From the NCBI GenBank assembly GCA_002928955.1, contig PERT01000001.1, positions 124,001-188,000 of the forward strand: DNA of 64,000 bases, in the 5' to 3' direction. Shown here piece after piece: positions 10,446 to 18,752 of the stretch. Origin of the DNA: Hyphomicrobium sp. Lineage in GTDB: Bacteria > Pseudomonadota > Alphaproteobacteria > Rhizobiales > Hyphomicrobiaceae. Within the stretch, counting starts at the first letter, position 1, and every line of letters begins with the position of its first letter. The position numbers and the translations under genes were made by a program. The notes beneath the pieces are model-generated. The model saw nothing but the letters and a program-made list of their open reading frames with translations. It had not been told where the DNA came from and ran no database searches.

Positions 10446-10770
10446 ATGTTTGAGGCGCCGTATCCCTCCACACCCAATTTCTGTCGTCAATGGGCAGGGT
10501 CGGGGGCAGCCGACGTCTGGCGCGACGTGCTCGTTCTCGACGCGGGTTCAGACGGAGTCTCGGTTGCGTTCCGCGCAGCCGAACTTTGCATCACGACCGG
10601 CTTCGTCGAGCTGCGGCCGGTCCTGGGTGGCTTTGTCTCAACGTCGTGCATCCCGTCGAAAGCGCTGCTCGGCAGGGGCGCTGCGGGACAAAACAGCCAA
10701 CCTGGACGAGGTCAGGGCATCGGCCAGCCATATGCAGTGGCTTGTCGGCGCGGTCGTCAGCACGTATGAA
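10446..10770 (+). pseudogene. Degenerate pyridine nucleotide-disulphide oxidoreductase fragment
   Basis: One frame encodes VLVLDAGSDGVSVAFRAAEL followed by GGFVSTSCIPSKALL. This resembles the FAD-binding N-terminus and redox-active cysteine motif of lipoamide dehydrogenase or mercuric reductase relatives (GxGxxG; GGTCxNxGCIPSKALL). Both motifs are damaged: the first glycine pattern is altered and only one of the two redox cysteines remains. The similarity then passes into another frame and stops before the tRNA, so only about the first 80 of some 460 residues remain. It is probably a relic, perhaps cut by earlier integration events at the tRNA. Confidence 0.5.
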
Positions 10771-10852
10771 CGGGCGACCGTGCCTACGCTGGTCCTGTTT
10801 TCCGGGTTTCACTTCGAGCACGGACGACTTAGGTTGTTGATTGCCTTGTTAC

Positions 10853-10942
10853 GGAGGGGTGGCCGAGTGGTTTAAGGCACCGGTCTTGAAAACCGGCGTG
10901 GGTGCAAGCCCACCGTGGGTTCGAATCCCACCCCCTCCGCCA
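10853..10942 (+). tRNA. tRNA-Ser (anticodon UGA)
   Basis: A 90-nt class II tRNA. The acceptor stem GGAGGGG pairs with CCCCTCC, followed by discriminator G and an encoded CCA. The anticodon arm CCGGTCTTGAAAACCGG presents TGA. A long variable arm (GTGGGTGCAAGCCCAC) and a T arm GTGGGTTCGAATCCCAC follow. Its last 14 bases are repeated at 45566-45579, so the gene serves as the attachment site of the downstream element and is kept intact by the insertion. Confidence 0.96.
10929..10942 (+). repeat. Candidate attL core at the tRNA-Ser 3' end
   Basis: The 14 bases CACCCCCTCCGCCA, covering the end of the T stem, acceptor strand and CCA, recur in the same orientation at 45566-45579. An integrase gene starts 184 bases downstream, the usual arrangement for tRNA-targeting tyrosine recombinases. 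The repeat is short, so the boundary is an inference. Confidence 0.6.
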
Positions 10943-11125
10943 CCGACCCCTCCAAATGCCTCCAAACAAGCCCACCTAAAGCACAAAAAACACTAGCAAA
11001 ATCAGCCAATTCTGCGATTTGAGCCTCCATCCGTCTCCAGCTGACCTCGCCCGATATGGGCATCTTGAAGGCCCCTAATTAGGCCCCTAAGATTGCCGCC
11101 GTGGACCCTGGTGGCGGAGGCGCTC

Positions 11126-12316
11126 ATGAGTAATCGAACCCTGAACCGATTGACGGCGACGAAGGTGCGCTCGCCGAATCTCAAGCCGGGTGAGTATCCC
11201 GATGGCGGTGGCTTGATCCTGATCGTCGACCCGGGCCTGACCCGACGCTGGCTTCTGCGCATGACGATCAACGGGCAGCGGGTCAAGCGGGGGCTCGGAG
11301 GGTTCCCCGCTGTCAGCCTGGAGGAGGCCCGCGAGCGTGCCGCGGAGTTGCGCAAGGGCGCCAAGGAAGGGCGAGACGTTGTCGCCGAGGAGAAGCGATC
11401 GTCACCCCAGGGCGCCAACCTGCGGCAGGCCTTCGCAACCTTCTGGGAGCTGAAAGCGGCGAGCCTGTCGAACGGCAAGCACGCGGCCCAGTGGGGCACC
11501 ACGTTGGAGACCTACGTGTTCCCAGTGCTGGGCAACCGGCCCGTCGAGACGATTACGGCCGACGACGTGATCCGAAATTTTGCGCCCATCTGGCGAACCA
11601 AGAACGAGACCGCCTCACGAACTCTGCAGCGGCTGCGGGCCGTCATCGAGAGCCACCAGATCCGGGTCAATTCCGAACGCGCCCTGCCCTGGCGCGGCAT
11701 CCTCAAGGAACTCAACGGTTCGCTCTCGAAGGCTGATCGAAGGGTTCAGCACTTTCGCGCGCTGCCGTTCGCCGACGTGCCCGCCTTCTACGCCCGCCTC
11801 TGTGAGCGGCCTGCCGTCTCGCGGTTCTGCCTGCGCTGGGCCATCTTGACGGCTGCACGGTCCGGTGAAGCTCGCGGCACGGTCTGGACCGAGATCGACC
11901 TCACCGGCAAGCTGTGGTCGATCCCGGCTGAGCGGATGAAGGGCCGGGTGCCCCACCGCGTGCCGCTGTCGACCGCCGCGATGGAACTGCTGGCCGAGGT
12001 TCAGGGGCTCGACCTGCGATCGAGCGACGGGCTGGTGTTCCCAGGGCCGAGTTCAGGTCGAGCGTTGTCCGACATGACGTTGACCAAGCTCCTGCGCGAC
12101 CTCGGCGTCGGCGATCAGGCTACGTGCCATGGCTTCCGATCGTGCTTCAAGGATTGGGCCGCCAATGAGCGGGTCGACGACCGCGTCTCCGAATCATGTC
12201 TCGCTCACCAGGACGAAAACAAGGTCCGCCGAGCCTATCTTCGCGACGATTTCCTCGATCAAAGGCGGAACGCGATGGAGGCCTGGGGAATTTTTCTAAC
12301 GTCGGACAAACCATGA
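11126..12316 (+). CDS. Tyrosine recombinase/integrase (P4-type)
   Basis: A 396-residue integrase with an N-terminal arm-binding domain of the DUF4102 type (LTATKVRSPNLKPGEYPDGGGLILIVDPG ... GLGGFPAVSLEEARERA, quoted in parts). A core-binding segment and a catalytic domain follow. Catalytic residues visible are Arg in TAARSGEARG, Lys in ERMKGRVPHRVPL, His-x-x-Arg in CHGFRSCFKDWAAN, and a Tyr in RRAYLRDD. The second conserved His is in CLAHQDENK. The ATG at 11126 follows GGCGGAGGCGCTC; a TTG further upstream is less likely. It lies next to the tRNA-Ser attachment site, which it probably uses for integration and excision. Confidence 0.92.
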   Translation: MSNRTLNRLTATKVRSPNLKPGEYPDGGGLILIVDPGLTRRWLLRMTINGQRVKRGLGGFPAVSLEEARERAAELRKGAKEGRDVVAEEKRSSPQGANLRQAFATFWELKAASLSNGKHAAQWGTTLETYVFPVLGNRPVETITADDVIRNFAPIWRTKNETASRTLQRLRAVIESHQIRVNSERALPWRGILKELNGSLSKADRRVQHFRALPFADVPAFYARLCERPAVSRFCLRWAILTAARSGEARGTVWTEIDLTGKLWSIPAERMKGRVPHRVPLSTAAMELLAEVQGLDLRSSDGLVFPGPSSGRALSDMTLTKLLRDLGVGDQATCHGFRSCFKDWAANERVDDRVSESCLAHQDENKVRRAYLRDDFLDQRRNAMEAWGIFLTSDKP

Positions 12317-12487
12317 GCATCGGCCACTTTATTGGGCTCATCGCTGATCCATCGGCAAAAAATCTGTCAACGTCAGCTTGACAACGATCCCTGCTTGCCT
12401 TAAACAGTGTCTTACTGGTGCTTGACTGCGCCGTCATACGTGTGCCTTATTGCCCCCATCCTATTCTGGATGGAGGGCGTTTAGCGC

Positions 12488-12817
12488 ATGGAAAACCCAC
12501 ACGTCACCCCCGAATTGATCGAAGCTGTCGAGGCCGCGGTTCGCCGCGCCGTCGGCGACGCACTGGCCAAGGCGGCCTCGCCGCCGGCCTCCCGCTTCTT
12601 GTCGAGCAAGGAAGTCCGCGAATACCTCGGCATCAGCGAAGCCACGCTCTACGCCCACATGGCCGCCGGCCGGCTCAAGGCGTTCAAGATCGGCAGCCAC
12701 AACCGATTCAAACTCGAAGATGTCGACGCCCTGCTCGTCGAGGTCTCGCCCGAGCCTCCGAAGCTGTACGGGGTGGCGGCCACCGGCAAGGCTGCCAAGC
12801 GCGCGAGGGCCGCATGA
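12488..12817 (+). CDS. AlpA/excisionase-like helix-turn-helix protein
   Basis: A 109-residue DNA-binding protein. After an acidic helical N-terminus, residues 37-80 read FLSSKEVREYLGISEATLYAHMAAGRLKAFKIG followed by NRFKLEDVDAL (quoted in parts), the winged helix of the HTH_17/AlpA/excisionase family. Such proteins assist excision or activate the integrase. The ATG is preceded by GGAGGGCGTTTAGCGC. It overlaps the next gene by four bases (ATGA). The 171 bases between integrase and this gene hold no gene. Confidence 0.8.
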   Translation: MENPHVTPELIEAVEAAVRRAVGDALAKAASPPASRFLSSKEVREYLGISEATLYAHMAAGRLKAFKIGSHNRFKLEDVDALLVEVSPEPPKLYGVAATGKAAKRARAA

Positions 12818-13053
12818 CCGACATCAGCGACATTCCCTCGATGACCCTGCCCGAAGCGCCCGCAGGCGAGCGCGTCACCCCCGCGTTCCTTGCAGCGCTC
12901 GACATGACGCTCGCGGACATCAAGGCATACGGCATCGAGGCTCGCGATTCCGGCTACAGCATCCACGCGGTCGCCGCGTGCGGCGCTGACGAGCTGAACC
13001 GCCTCGTGGCCGACTTCCTGCCGGTCGATGACGAGGCCGGAGGTGCCGCATGA
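12814..13053 (+). CDS. Small hypothetical phage-type protein
   Basis: A 79-residue acidic protein that I do not recognise. It starts inside the stop of the AlpA-like gene (ATGA) and ends in an ATGA overlap with the next gene, so the three are translationally coupled. It contains LAALDMTLADIKAYGIEARD and VAACGADELNRLVADF, both predicted helical. There is no membrane segment or metal motif. Confidence 0.6.
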   Translation: MTDISDIPSMTLPEAPAGERVTPAFLAALDMTLADIKAYGIEARDSGYSIHAVAACGADELNRLVADFLPVDDEAGGAA

Positions 13054-13472
13054 ACCGCCCCCACCAGACCATCGCCGAGGAGTTCGCCGATCGCCGCGAG
13101 CGCGTCCGCGAGGCAGGCCGTCGCTTCCGCGAACGCCAGCGGGTCCAGCGCGTCCTGCAGCGGCAGGCCGACGCCCTGGAGGCTGCCCCCGGGTCGTCGG
13201 AGTTGCAGCCGAAGGGGCGCCCTTGGCTCGCCGGCAAGCGCGCGCCGGAACCGTCCTTCGCCCGCTGGCTCGACCGGGTGATTCGGTTATCCGACTCGCT
13301 CGGCGACTTGATCGAGGTGCTCCGCCGTGACTTCGCCCAGGGCGAGATCCGCGGCGATGACTGGCGCGATATTCGCCTCCATTGCGAGCGCGAGAAACTC
13401 GACCTTCGGCTCGCGGCCGGACTTTGGGATGCGTTTTGCCAGAGCGCCAAAGCCGGACGCGTCAGCGAATAG
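13050..13472 (+). CDS. Hypothetical Arg-rich protein
   Basis: A 140-residue protein of unknown function. The first 45 residues are highly charged and helical (RRERVREAGRRFRERQRVQR), possibly a coiled coil or nucleic-acid-binding region. The C-terminal half (IEVLRRDFAQGEIRGDDWRD) looks globular. It is coupled to the preceding gene by ATGA and is followed 35 bases after its stop by a strong hairpin, so it is the last gene of a three-gene unit that begins with the AlpA-like regulator. Confidence 0.6.
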   Translation: MNRPHQTIAEEFADRRERVREAGRRFRERQRVQRVLQRQADALEAAPGSSELQPKGRPWLAGKRAPEPSFARWLDRVIRLSDSLGDLIEVLRRDFAQGEIRGDDWRDIRLHCEREKLDLRLAAGLWDAFCQSAKAGRVSE

Positions 13473-13507
13473 GCGCCGACGCGGCCTGAGTGCCGCCCAA
13501 AACGAAT

Positions 13508-13535
13508 GAAGCCCGCCGTTTGATGGGCGGGCTTC
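13508..13535 (+). terminator. Hairpin terminator candidate
   Basis: GAAGCCCGCC (13508-13517) pairs perfectly with GGCGGGCTTC (13526-13535) across an 8-base loop. No uridine tract follows, so it may work with Rho or act as a processing signal. It closes the 12488-13472 gene unit. Confidence 0.55.
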
Positions 13536-13627
13536 GGAGTCTGTGTTGCGTGAGTGCCGATCGAGCTTTGGCAGGCAGAGATCGGAACCCCTGAAGAGCA
13601 ACTCACATCGCCGCGAGGGCGAATCAC

Positions 13628-13810
13628 ATGACTTATATCGCTGATTTCCTGCCCGCTCGTCAAGCATCGACGTTTGCGATCGATCGCACCGACGGACCAC
13701 CGGGCACCGATATCACCCCAGTCGACGACGTGACCGTGCACGAGCTTGACGAGTTCGAGCGCGAGCTGCGGCGCGCGGCCTCGGTAGTGACCGAGGTGGC
13801 CAGCAAATGA
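13628..13810 (+). CDS. Small hypothetical protein coupled to primase
   Basis: A 60-residue protein ending in an ATGA overlap with the primase start. It has an acidic helical C-terminal half (VHELDEFERELRRAASVVTE) and no known motif. The purine-rich CGCCGCGAGGGCG before the ATG may serve as a weak ribosome-binding site. The four-base overlap is the main argument that it is real. Confidence 0.5.
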   Translation: MTYIADFLPARQASTFAIDRTDGPPGTDITPVDDVTVHELDEFERELRRAASVVTEVASK

Positions 13811-16800
13811 CCCCCATCGACGACAAGGCCATCGCGGCCGACTGCCGCCGCATCCACGAGGCTGCCGGCGTGGCACTCAAGGCTGATGGCATCGATCCAC
13901 ACTCGGTCGTATTGACGCTCGCGGGATACGCCGTGGGCGATCAGAAGCCGCGGCACAAGCATTTCGCGGTCGGCGATCACGCGGCGATGGCGAGTGCCGC
14001 CGCGACGTGGACAATGGACGGCGCCAACGTCTATCGGGCCCTTGTCGCCAATCGTAAGGGGTTGAAGGCAACCGAACGCGGCGGCGCCGAGGACGCGGTC
14101 CGCGTCTTCGGGTTCGGCGTCGATCTCGATGCCGACAAGGGCAGGCTCGTGCGGCTAGAAGATCTGCCCCTGCCGCCGACGCTGGCGACCCGAACCTCTG
14201 CGGAGCCGGTGGAGAACTTCCAGGGCGTCTATTTATTGGCGCGCGCCATCACAGTCGAGGCCGCGAGACCCATTGCTTGGGGCCTCGCACAGATCGCGCA
14301 GGACACCGATGGCGGCACGGCGGACCCGGTCCATGTCTGGCGCGTCGCGGGAACGCTGAACTACCCGAAGCCGGTCAAGATCGAGCGCGGCAGGCCCACG
14401 GAGCCACAAGGGGTAGTGTTCGATCCAGAGCGCCGCGGAACGAATGACGCCGTCGCGCCGGAAGCGCTCATCGACGCGATTGAAACCGCGCTCGGCATCG
14501 AGAGCCTTGCGTCGGCCTATGCGGCGGCGACCGGCAAGGCTGTCCCTGCAGCAGTTGCCCTGCCTCGTGTTTACTCGGCCAACGACGCCGACCGGTGGAA
14601 CGGCGACGAGCGCGAACTCAAGCGTGTGGAGGATGCACTCCTCAAAGTCCCGGCGGATGATCGTGATGTCTGGCTGAAGGTCGGCATGGCGCTGCACGAC
14701 TACGGCCGCGGCGACGACTGGGCCTATCGGCTCTGGGCGGCTTGGAGCCAGGGCGACGTCCAGCGCGGCTTTGCGGGCTCGACGAAGTTCGACACTGCCC
14801 TGCAAGGCCAAGCCTGGGCCGGCTTTGGAGGCTCGGGGCGTCGCGTCCGGATCGGTTCGCTGTTCCGGTTCGCCATGGACCACGGCTGGGATTCTCGCCG
14901 GAAGCGCTTCGGCCTCGGGTCGATGCGTGAGGTCATGGGCGGCGCCGTCTCGGAAGGCGTCGCCGGGGTGTTGGCCGCCGCCGCCGCGATCCCGCGCAAC
15001 GCAACGTTCCACGAGGTTCGCGAGGTCTGGCTCGACTTTGTCATCGAGGGCACCAGGTCCGTGCCCCGCATCCGCGTCGCCAAGGCGGTCTCGCGCTTCA
15101 TCAACCTGAAACTCGGCTACGGCTGGGCCGGATACCGCCGGCTCGCGATGAACACGGCAGTCGACACAGCGACGACCCTGCTCGACACGGAGGATGTCGG
15201 CGAACACGTTCGTGCGCTCGCAGAGAGTGGCTTCCTTAAGCTTTCGAGTGGCCGGGGGCTGAACGTCCTCGGCAAACGCGGCGCCATGTACAGCATCACG
15301 CCGCCGCCAAACTGGACCTGGGACATGACGCTCGCTCGCCGTCGTCTGCTCATGAACCATGACGAAGACACGGCATGGGTGCAGTACGCTTCGAGCCAAC
15401 CCGATCCCGAACTGCCCGCAGCAGACGAGGCCACACCCCTTAATACCCCCCGCGGCACCCCCATTGATGCCCCTCCCCAAGGGGGTATTGGGGGGAATGG
15501 CACTCCCCTCGATCACCCCGCCCAGGGGGGTATTAAGGGGAGTGAGCCACACCCCTCGATCACCCTCTCCACGGGGGTATCAGGGGGAGTGACAGCCCTC
15601 AATACCCCCCGCCAGGGGGGTATACACTACCAGACAGTGTACGAGGAGGGGGAGAGCTGGGCTGTTAGCCGGGCCGTCGGTAGCCAACCGCGCACCTTGA
15701 CCGTGGCTGATGCCGAGCCCGCGGACCGGCCGGACCTGAACGCCAAGCCGGTCGTCGAACCACTCGTCGAGCCAGCCGCCGAACCGACCGTGGCACTGAC
15801 CCCTGCCGGGCAGGCCCTGGCGGTCCTGATCGCAGCCTCGCCAGCGGTGACTGCTGGTGACGTCATGCCCTGGGTGACGGGTGACGCGAGCAGCGCCATC
15901 CCGGACGAGGTGGTGGAGCGAATTCGGGTCGCGGTGGCCAACCGCAGCAAGGCCCCGAGGGAAGTCGCCGTCCAGCTTCGCAACTTGCAGGTGCTGGGGC
16001 TCGACGACGGCCAGATCCGGACGATCGTGCTCGACGCCGCGAAATTCGTCCTCAAGTGCTGGTCGGACGAGAAGGCGAAAAAGCGCGAGCCTGTCGACGA
16101 CCCCGAAATCCATCAGGTGCCGGCGGTTCGCTTCTGCCGCGAGCTTGCCGGTTCGCTGGCCAAACAAGCCGGCTGGACCAAGGAGAAGATCGACTCCGGG
16201 AGGCTTACCCCTGGGCTTCGCGTTCAGTCGGGTGCCGGGTCGCCGACTGATGGCGCTAGCGGCGATGACCGCGCCGCCTTCGTGCGCAAGTGGCGCAACA
16301 GGCCTGACGACGCCTACGCCGACAAGCCCTTCGCCAACAGCGACGCCGCTGATCTGGCCGACGAGTTCCCGAACGTCGCCATTGCCGTTCTGCGGGAAGT
16401 CATCAGCCGGTCCTGCGCGCCGGTCACTCCGTCTCGCCGCTTGAGCAACGATCAGTTTCCCCAAAGGCCAACGCTGGACGTGGCGAAGCGCAAGGCCCGG
16501 CGGGAGTTGGTCAAGCTGAGCTATGGCCCGCCTGCAGCCCAGCTGAATGGGCAGCCGGTCGCGGTATTGCCCGCCGTCGAGACGCTCCCCGGCGGACCTG
16601 TCGATGCGCAGTGGTTCGTGCCGCCGCAGCGGTTGATCGACGAGGCTCTGGCCAAGCACCCGATCCTGGCCGACGCCAGCAGCACGAAGGATCTCGTGGT
16701 CTTGGTGCGCCGCTTCTGCGCGGCCATCAGCCCCGACCACCAGTATCAGGGCAACTCCATGTTCGCCGAGGATACCAGCCTGACGATCACCGAACCGGTC

Positions 16801-17064
16801 GACGTGATCGCCACTTACGGCCGGGGCCTGCAGGGGCAGGTCGAGACCATCCTGCGGGAGCGTCTCGCAGCCCTCGCCGCAAGCCTGGAGAAGCGACGCG
16901 CCGCGGAGGCCGCCCAAGCCGCCAAGCAGGCCGCAACGTCAGCCGCCAACGGCAAGGTCAGCCAAGGGCCGAACGGCTACGCAGGCGGCGGAGGATTTCA
17001 AAACAGGGCGAGCCCTTGGCAATCCCCTGCGAAGGCCGAGCCCGAGTTCGACCCGTTCGACTGA
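13807..17064 (+). CDS. Large replication protein with RepB-like primase and PriCT-2 domains
   Basis: A 1085-residue protein, probably the replication primase of the element. An archaeo-eukaryotic-primase-like segment with the metal motif VFGFGVDLDAD lies near residue 100 and HVWRVAGTLNYPKP near 177. A PriCT-2 domain (VEDALLKVPADDRDVWLKVGM; WSQGDVQRG) follows at about residues 274-330. The middle (about 540-606) is low complexity, with repeated TP/QGGI units encoded by palindromic DNA. The C-terminal half is unassigned, and the final 60 residues are Ala-rich and helical and then Gly/Gln-rich. I saw no Walker A helicase motif, so a separate helicase may be needed. Reading both primase features by eye leaves moderate uncertainty. 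Confidence 0.7.
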   Translation: MTPIDDKAIAADCRRIHEAAGVALKADGIDPHSVVLTLAGYAVGDQKPRHKHFAVGDHAAMASAAATWTMDGANVYRALVANRKGLKATERGGAEDAVRVFGFGVDLDADKGRLVRLEDLPLPPTLATRTSAEPVENFQGVYLLARAITVEAARPIAWGLAQIAQDTDGGTADPVHVWRVAGTLNYPKPVKIERGRPTEPQGVVFDPERRGTNDAVAPEALIDAIETALGIESLASAYAAATGKAVPAAVALPRVYSANDADRWNGDERELKRVEDALLKVPADDRDVWLKVGMALHDYGRGDDWAYRLWAAWSQGDVQRGFAGSTKFDTALQGQAWAGFGGSGRRVRIGSLFRFAMDHGWDSRRKRFGLGSMREVMGGAVSEGVAGVLAAAAAIPRNATFHEVREVWLDFVIEGTRSVPRIRVAKAVSRFINLKLGYGWAGYRRLAMNTAVDTATTLLDTEDVGEHVRALAESGFLKLSSGRGLNVLGKRGAMYSITPPPNWTWDMTLARRRLLMNHDEDTAWVQYASSQPDPELPAADEATPLNTPRGTPIDAPPQGGIGGNGTPLDHPAQGGIKGSEPHPSITLSTGVSGGVTALNTPRQGGIHYQTVYEEGESWAVSRAVGSQPRTLTVADAEPADRPDLNAKPVVEPLVEPAAEPTVALTPAGQALAVLIAASPAVTAGDVMPWVTGDASSAIPDEVVERIRVAVANRSKAPREVAVQLRNLQVLGLDDGQIRTIVLDAAKFVLKCWSDEKAKKREPVDDPEIHQVPAVRFCRELAGSLAKQAGWTKEKIDSGRLTPGLRVQSGAGSPTDGASGDDRAAFVRKWRNRPDDAYADKPFANSDAADLADEFPNVAIAVLREVISRSCAPVTPSRRLSNDQFPQRPTLDVAKRKARRELVKLSYGPPAAQLNGQPVAVLPAVETLPGGPVDAQWFVPPQRLIDEALAKHPILADASSTKDLVVLVRRFCAAISPDHQYQGNSMFAEDTSLTITEPVDVIATYGRGLQGQVETILRERLAALAASLEKRRAAEAAQAAKQAATSAANGKVSQGPNGYAGGGGFQNRASPWQSPAKAEPEFDPFD
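15423..15623 (+). repeat. C-tract/G-tract palindromic repeat array inside the primase gene
   Basis: About 200 bases of alternating C-runs and G-runs. Units resemble AATACCCCCC and GGGGGGTATT in both orientations. The clearest is a perfect 9-bp stem ATACCCCCC/GGGGGGTAT with loop GCCA at 15602-15623. Because the units are self-complementary, both strands can encode TPLNTP-like peptides. Possible roles are an internal origin, a regulatory RNA structure or a protein linker only. Confidence 0.6.
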
Positions 17065-17088
17065 CCCTCACCGAAAAGGATCTCGCCC

Positions 17089-17592
17089 ATGGCACGCACC
17101 AAAGACCTGACCCGCGCTGAACCCGCCACCGTCACCCAGTCCGAGGCCGACCTCGAACGGCTGCGCCAGCTCCGCAAAAAGTTCATCGGCACGCAGTTCG
17201 ACCTGCTGGCCATCGGTCGCGAGATCGAGACGTTGACGGGTCGCATCGATCCAGGGCTGACGCCCATTCTCGAAGAACTCTCGCTCCTGCAGATTGCGCT
17301 GAGCCGGCCGTTCGCCAAGGACCGCCCCCGCGACCTGACCGAGACGCGCATCCTGGCAACGGCCCGCCTCGCGAACCTCGCCGCCCAGCTCGAAGAGACG
17401 ATCACGTCCGCCCAGCTGCGCACCATGCTCCGCAGGCACGGCGCACCGGAAGACATCGCCCTGCTTCTCGACGGAACACCCGAGCCGATCCCCGACCACG
17501 AGCTGGCCGCACCAGCCACCGCCGTGGAGGAGCGCACGGTCTGCTTGGAAGCACTCGGGCACCTGCCGCCACCCGGCAGCCGCCGCCACTGA
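17089..17592 (+). CDS. Hypothetical helical phage-type protein
   Basis: A 167-residue protein of unknown function. It is mostly helical, with heptad-like leucines in LERLRQLRKKFIGTQFDLLAI and in LAATARLANLAAQLEETI-like stretches, and has a Pro-rich tail. The ATG lies 24 bases after the primase stop and is preceded by AAAAGGATCTCGCCC, a good ribosome-binding site, so it is probably in the same operon as the primase. There are no cysteine or membrane motifs. Confidence 0.6.
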   Translation: MARTKDLTRAEPATVTQSEADLERLRQLRKKFIGTQFDLLAIGREIETLTGRIDPGLTPILEELSLLQIALSRPFAKDRPRDLTETRILATARLANLAAQLEETITSAQLRTMLRRHGAPEDIALLLDGTPEPIPDHELAAPATAVEERTVCLEALGHLPPPGSRRH

Positions 17593-17635
17593 CCGCGACC
17601 AAACCAGAGCCGAACCCAAACGAAGGACATGTCAC

Positions 17636-18229
17636 ATGGAAGGCAATCCGACAGACTTTCAGCCCGGCGACGAGATCGACCTCGGACTTGATCCGGCCGA
17701 GACCGCGGACGACGAGACCAAGTCAGAGGGCGGCGCCTCGGCGCTCAAGTCGATCCGCGAAGCCTGCCTCGCCTGCATGGGCTCCCGCGATGGGAAGGAC
17801 CGGCGGACTGCGGCCCGGTTGGTCGGCGACTGCGACAACGTCGTCTGTCCGCTCCATGCGTTCCGCTTCGGCCATAAGCCAGACCCGGCAACCGTCGATC
17901 GCTCGATCCTCCTGCTGCCGCCGGAACGCGGTCTCACACTTGGCGACGTGATGGACCATTCCCGGCAGCGGCGCACAGCGATCCGCTTGCAGTGCCTCGA
18001 CTGTGTCGGCTACGAGCGCCGCGAGATCGCAGCCTGCACCACGTGGCGCTGTCCGCTCTACCCGCTGCGGCTCGGACCGAACCACCCCCGCGACGATGGC
18101 AACGTCGAAGAGCGCCGCGCCCTCTGGCACCGCATCGGTCACGAGGTCTACGTCCAGGCGATGAATGCCCTGCTGTGCTCCGGCGAGACCGAGGATGAAC
18201 CTGCGAATGTTCCAGAGATGGGCACATAG
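17636..18229 (+). CDS. Cys-rich protein with an internal duplication of a zinc-binding-like module
   Basis: A 197-residue protein with two copies of one module: CLACMGSRDGK ... VGDCDNVVCPLHAFRFG, then CLDCVGYERREIAACTTWRCPLYPLRLG (quoted in parts). Each copy has CxxC, a later C, and C-P-L with an aromatic and R-x-G ending, which suggests one bound zinc each. I recall such modules in phage and prophage proteins of unknown role. The acidic N-terminal 40 residues are probably flexible. The ATG is preceded by GAAGGACATGTCAC. Confidence 0.6.
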   Translation: MEGNPTDFQPGDEIDLGLDPAETADDETKSEGGASALKSIREACLACMGSRDGKDRRTAARLVGDCDNVVCPLHAFRFGHKPDPATVDRSILLLPPERGLTLGDVMDHSRQRRTAIRLQCLDCVGYERREIAACTTWRCPLYPLRLGPNHPRDDGNVEERRALWHRIGHEVYVQAMNALLCSGETEDEPANVPEMGT

Positions 18230-18349
18230 CCACGTGAACCGCGTTTTTTTTGCCCTCGCGTCTTCGGGTGGGGGTGTCATAGCGGCCGGACGTCGGAGGG
18301 CAGAAAAAACGACGTCCAGGCACGCCCGCGCCAACCAAGGGGTCTCGAC

Positions 18350-18631
18350 ATGGCCAAGCTGACGTTCAAGACATGGCTGATGGCTCAGCAGCCGTCCACG
18401 CGCGACGTACCGTCTGCGGTCTCCGGGATCATCCGCATGCTCCAGCGGCAAGCCGAGAACGGCATCTTGATCGAGATTGAGAGCCATCTCGACATTCGGC
18501 GCACACTGCTTCCCGAATATGCCGACGAAGCTGCGTCCAGGATTCCGCGTCCCGATCCGAAGGCGATCGAGGGGCTCTGGCTGCTCTACCGGCAGGACGC
18601 TGACAAGGTCGCTCGGAATGACAAGCACTGA
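18350..18631 (+). CDS. Small hypothetical phage-type protein
   Basis: A 93-residue protein beginning MAKLTFKTWLMAQQ, followed by helical segments (VSGIIRMLQRQAENG). It has no recognisable family. The 120 bases before it carry a poly-T run near 18244-18251 after a short intergenic stretch, which could mark a transcript end for the preceding Cys-rich gene. The context of small same-strand genes supports it as real. Confidence 0.5.
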   Translation: MAKLTFKTWLMAQQPSTRDVPSAVSGIIRMLQRQAENGILIEIESHLDIRRTLLPEYADEAASRIPRPDPKAIEGLWLLYRQDADKVARNDKH

Positions 18632-18752
18632 GGCGGTTCGGGCGCAGGCGCAGTTTATCAGCCGCGAGCGAGTATTCGGCAGCGGCCTCTTGCCAAGTGA
18701 CGCGAATGAGAGCAGGCGAGTCGGGTCTAATTCCGACTAAAGGGCATTAGAA

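Noticed and set aside
14233-15552. Long open frame on the minus strand opposite the primase
   Set aside because: It is a high-GC shadow; its apparent TP/GG repeats come from the palindromic array, and it lacks a ribosome-binding site and domain motifs.
18194-18362. Possible small gene between 18229 and 18350
   Set aside because: Composition is Arg/Ser-rich and it overlaps the Cys-rich gene; no ribosome-binding site.
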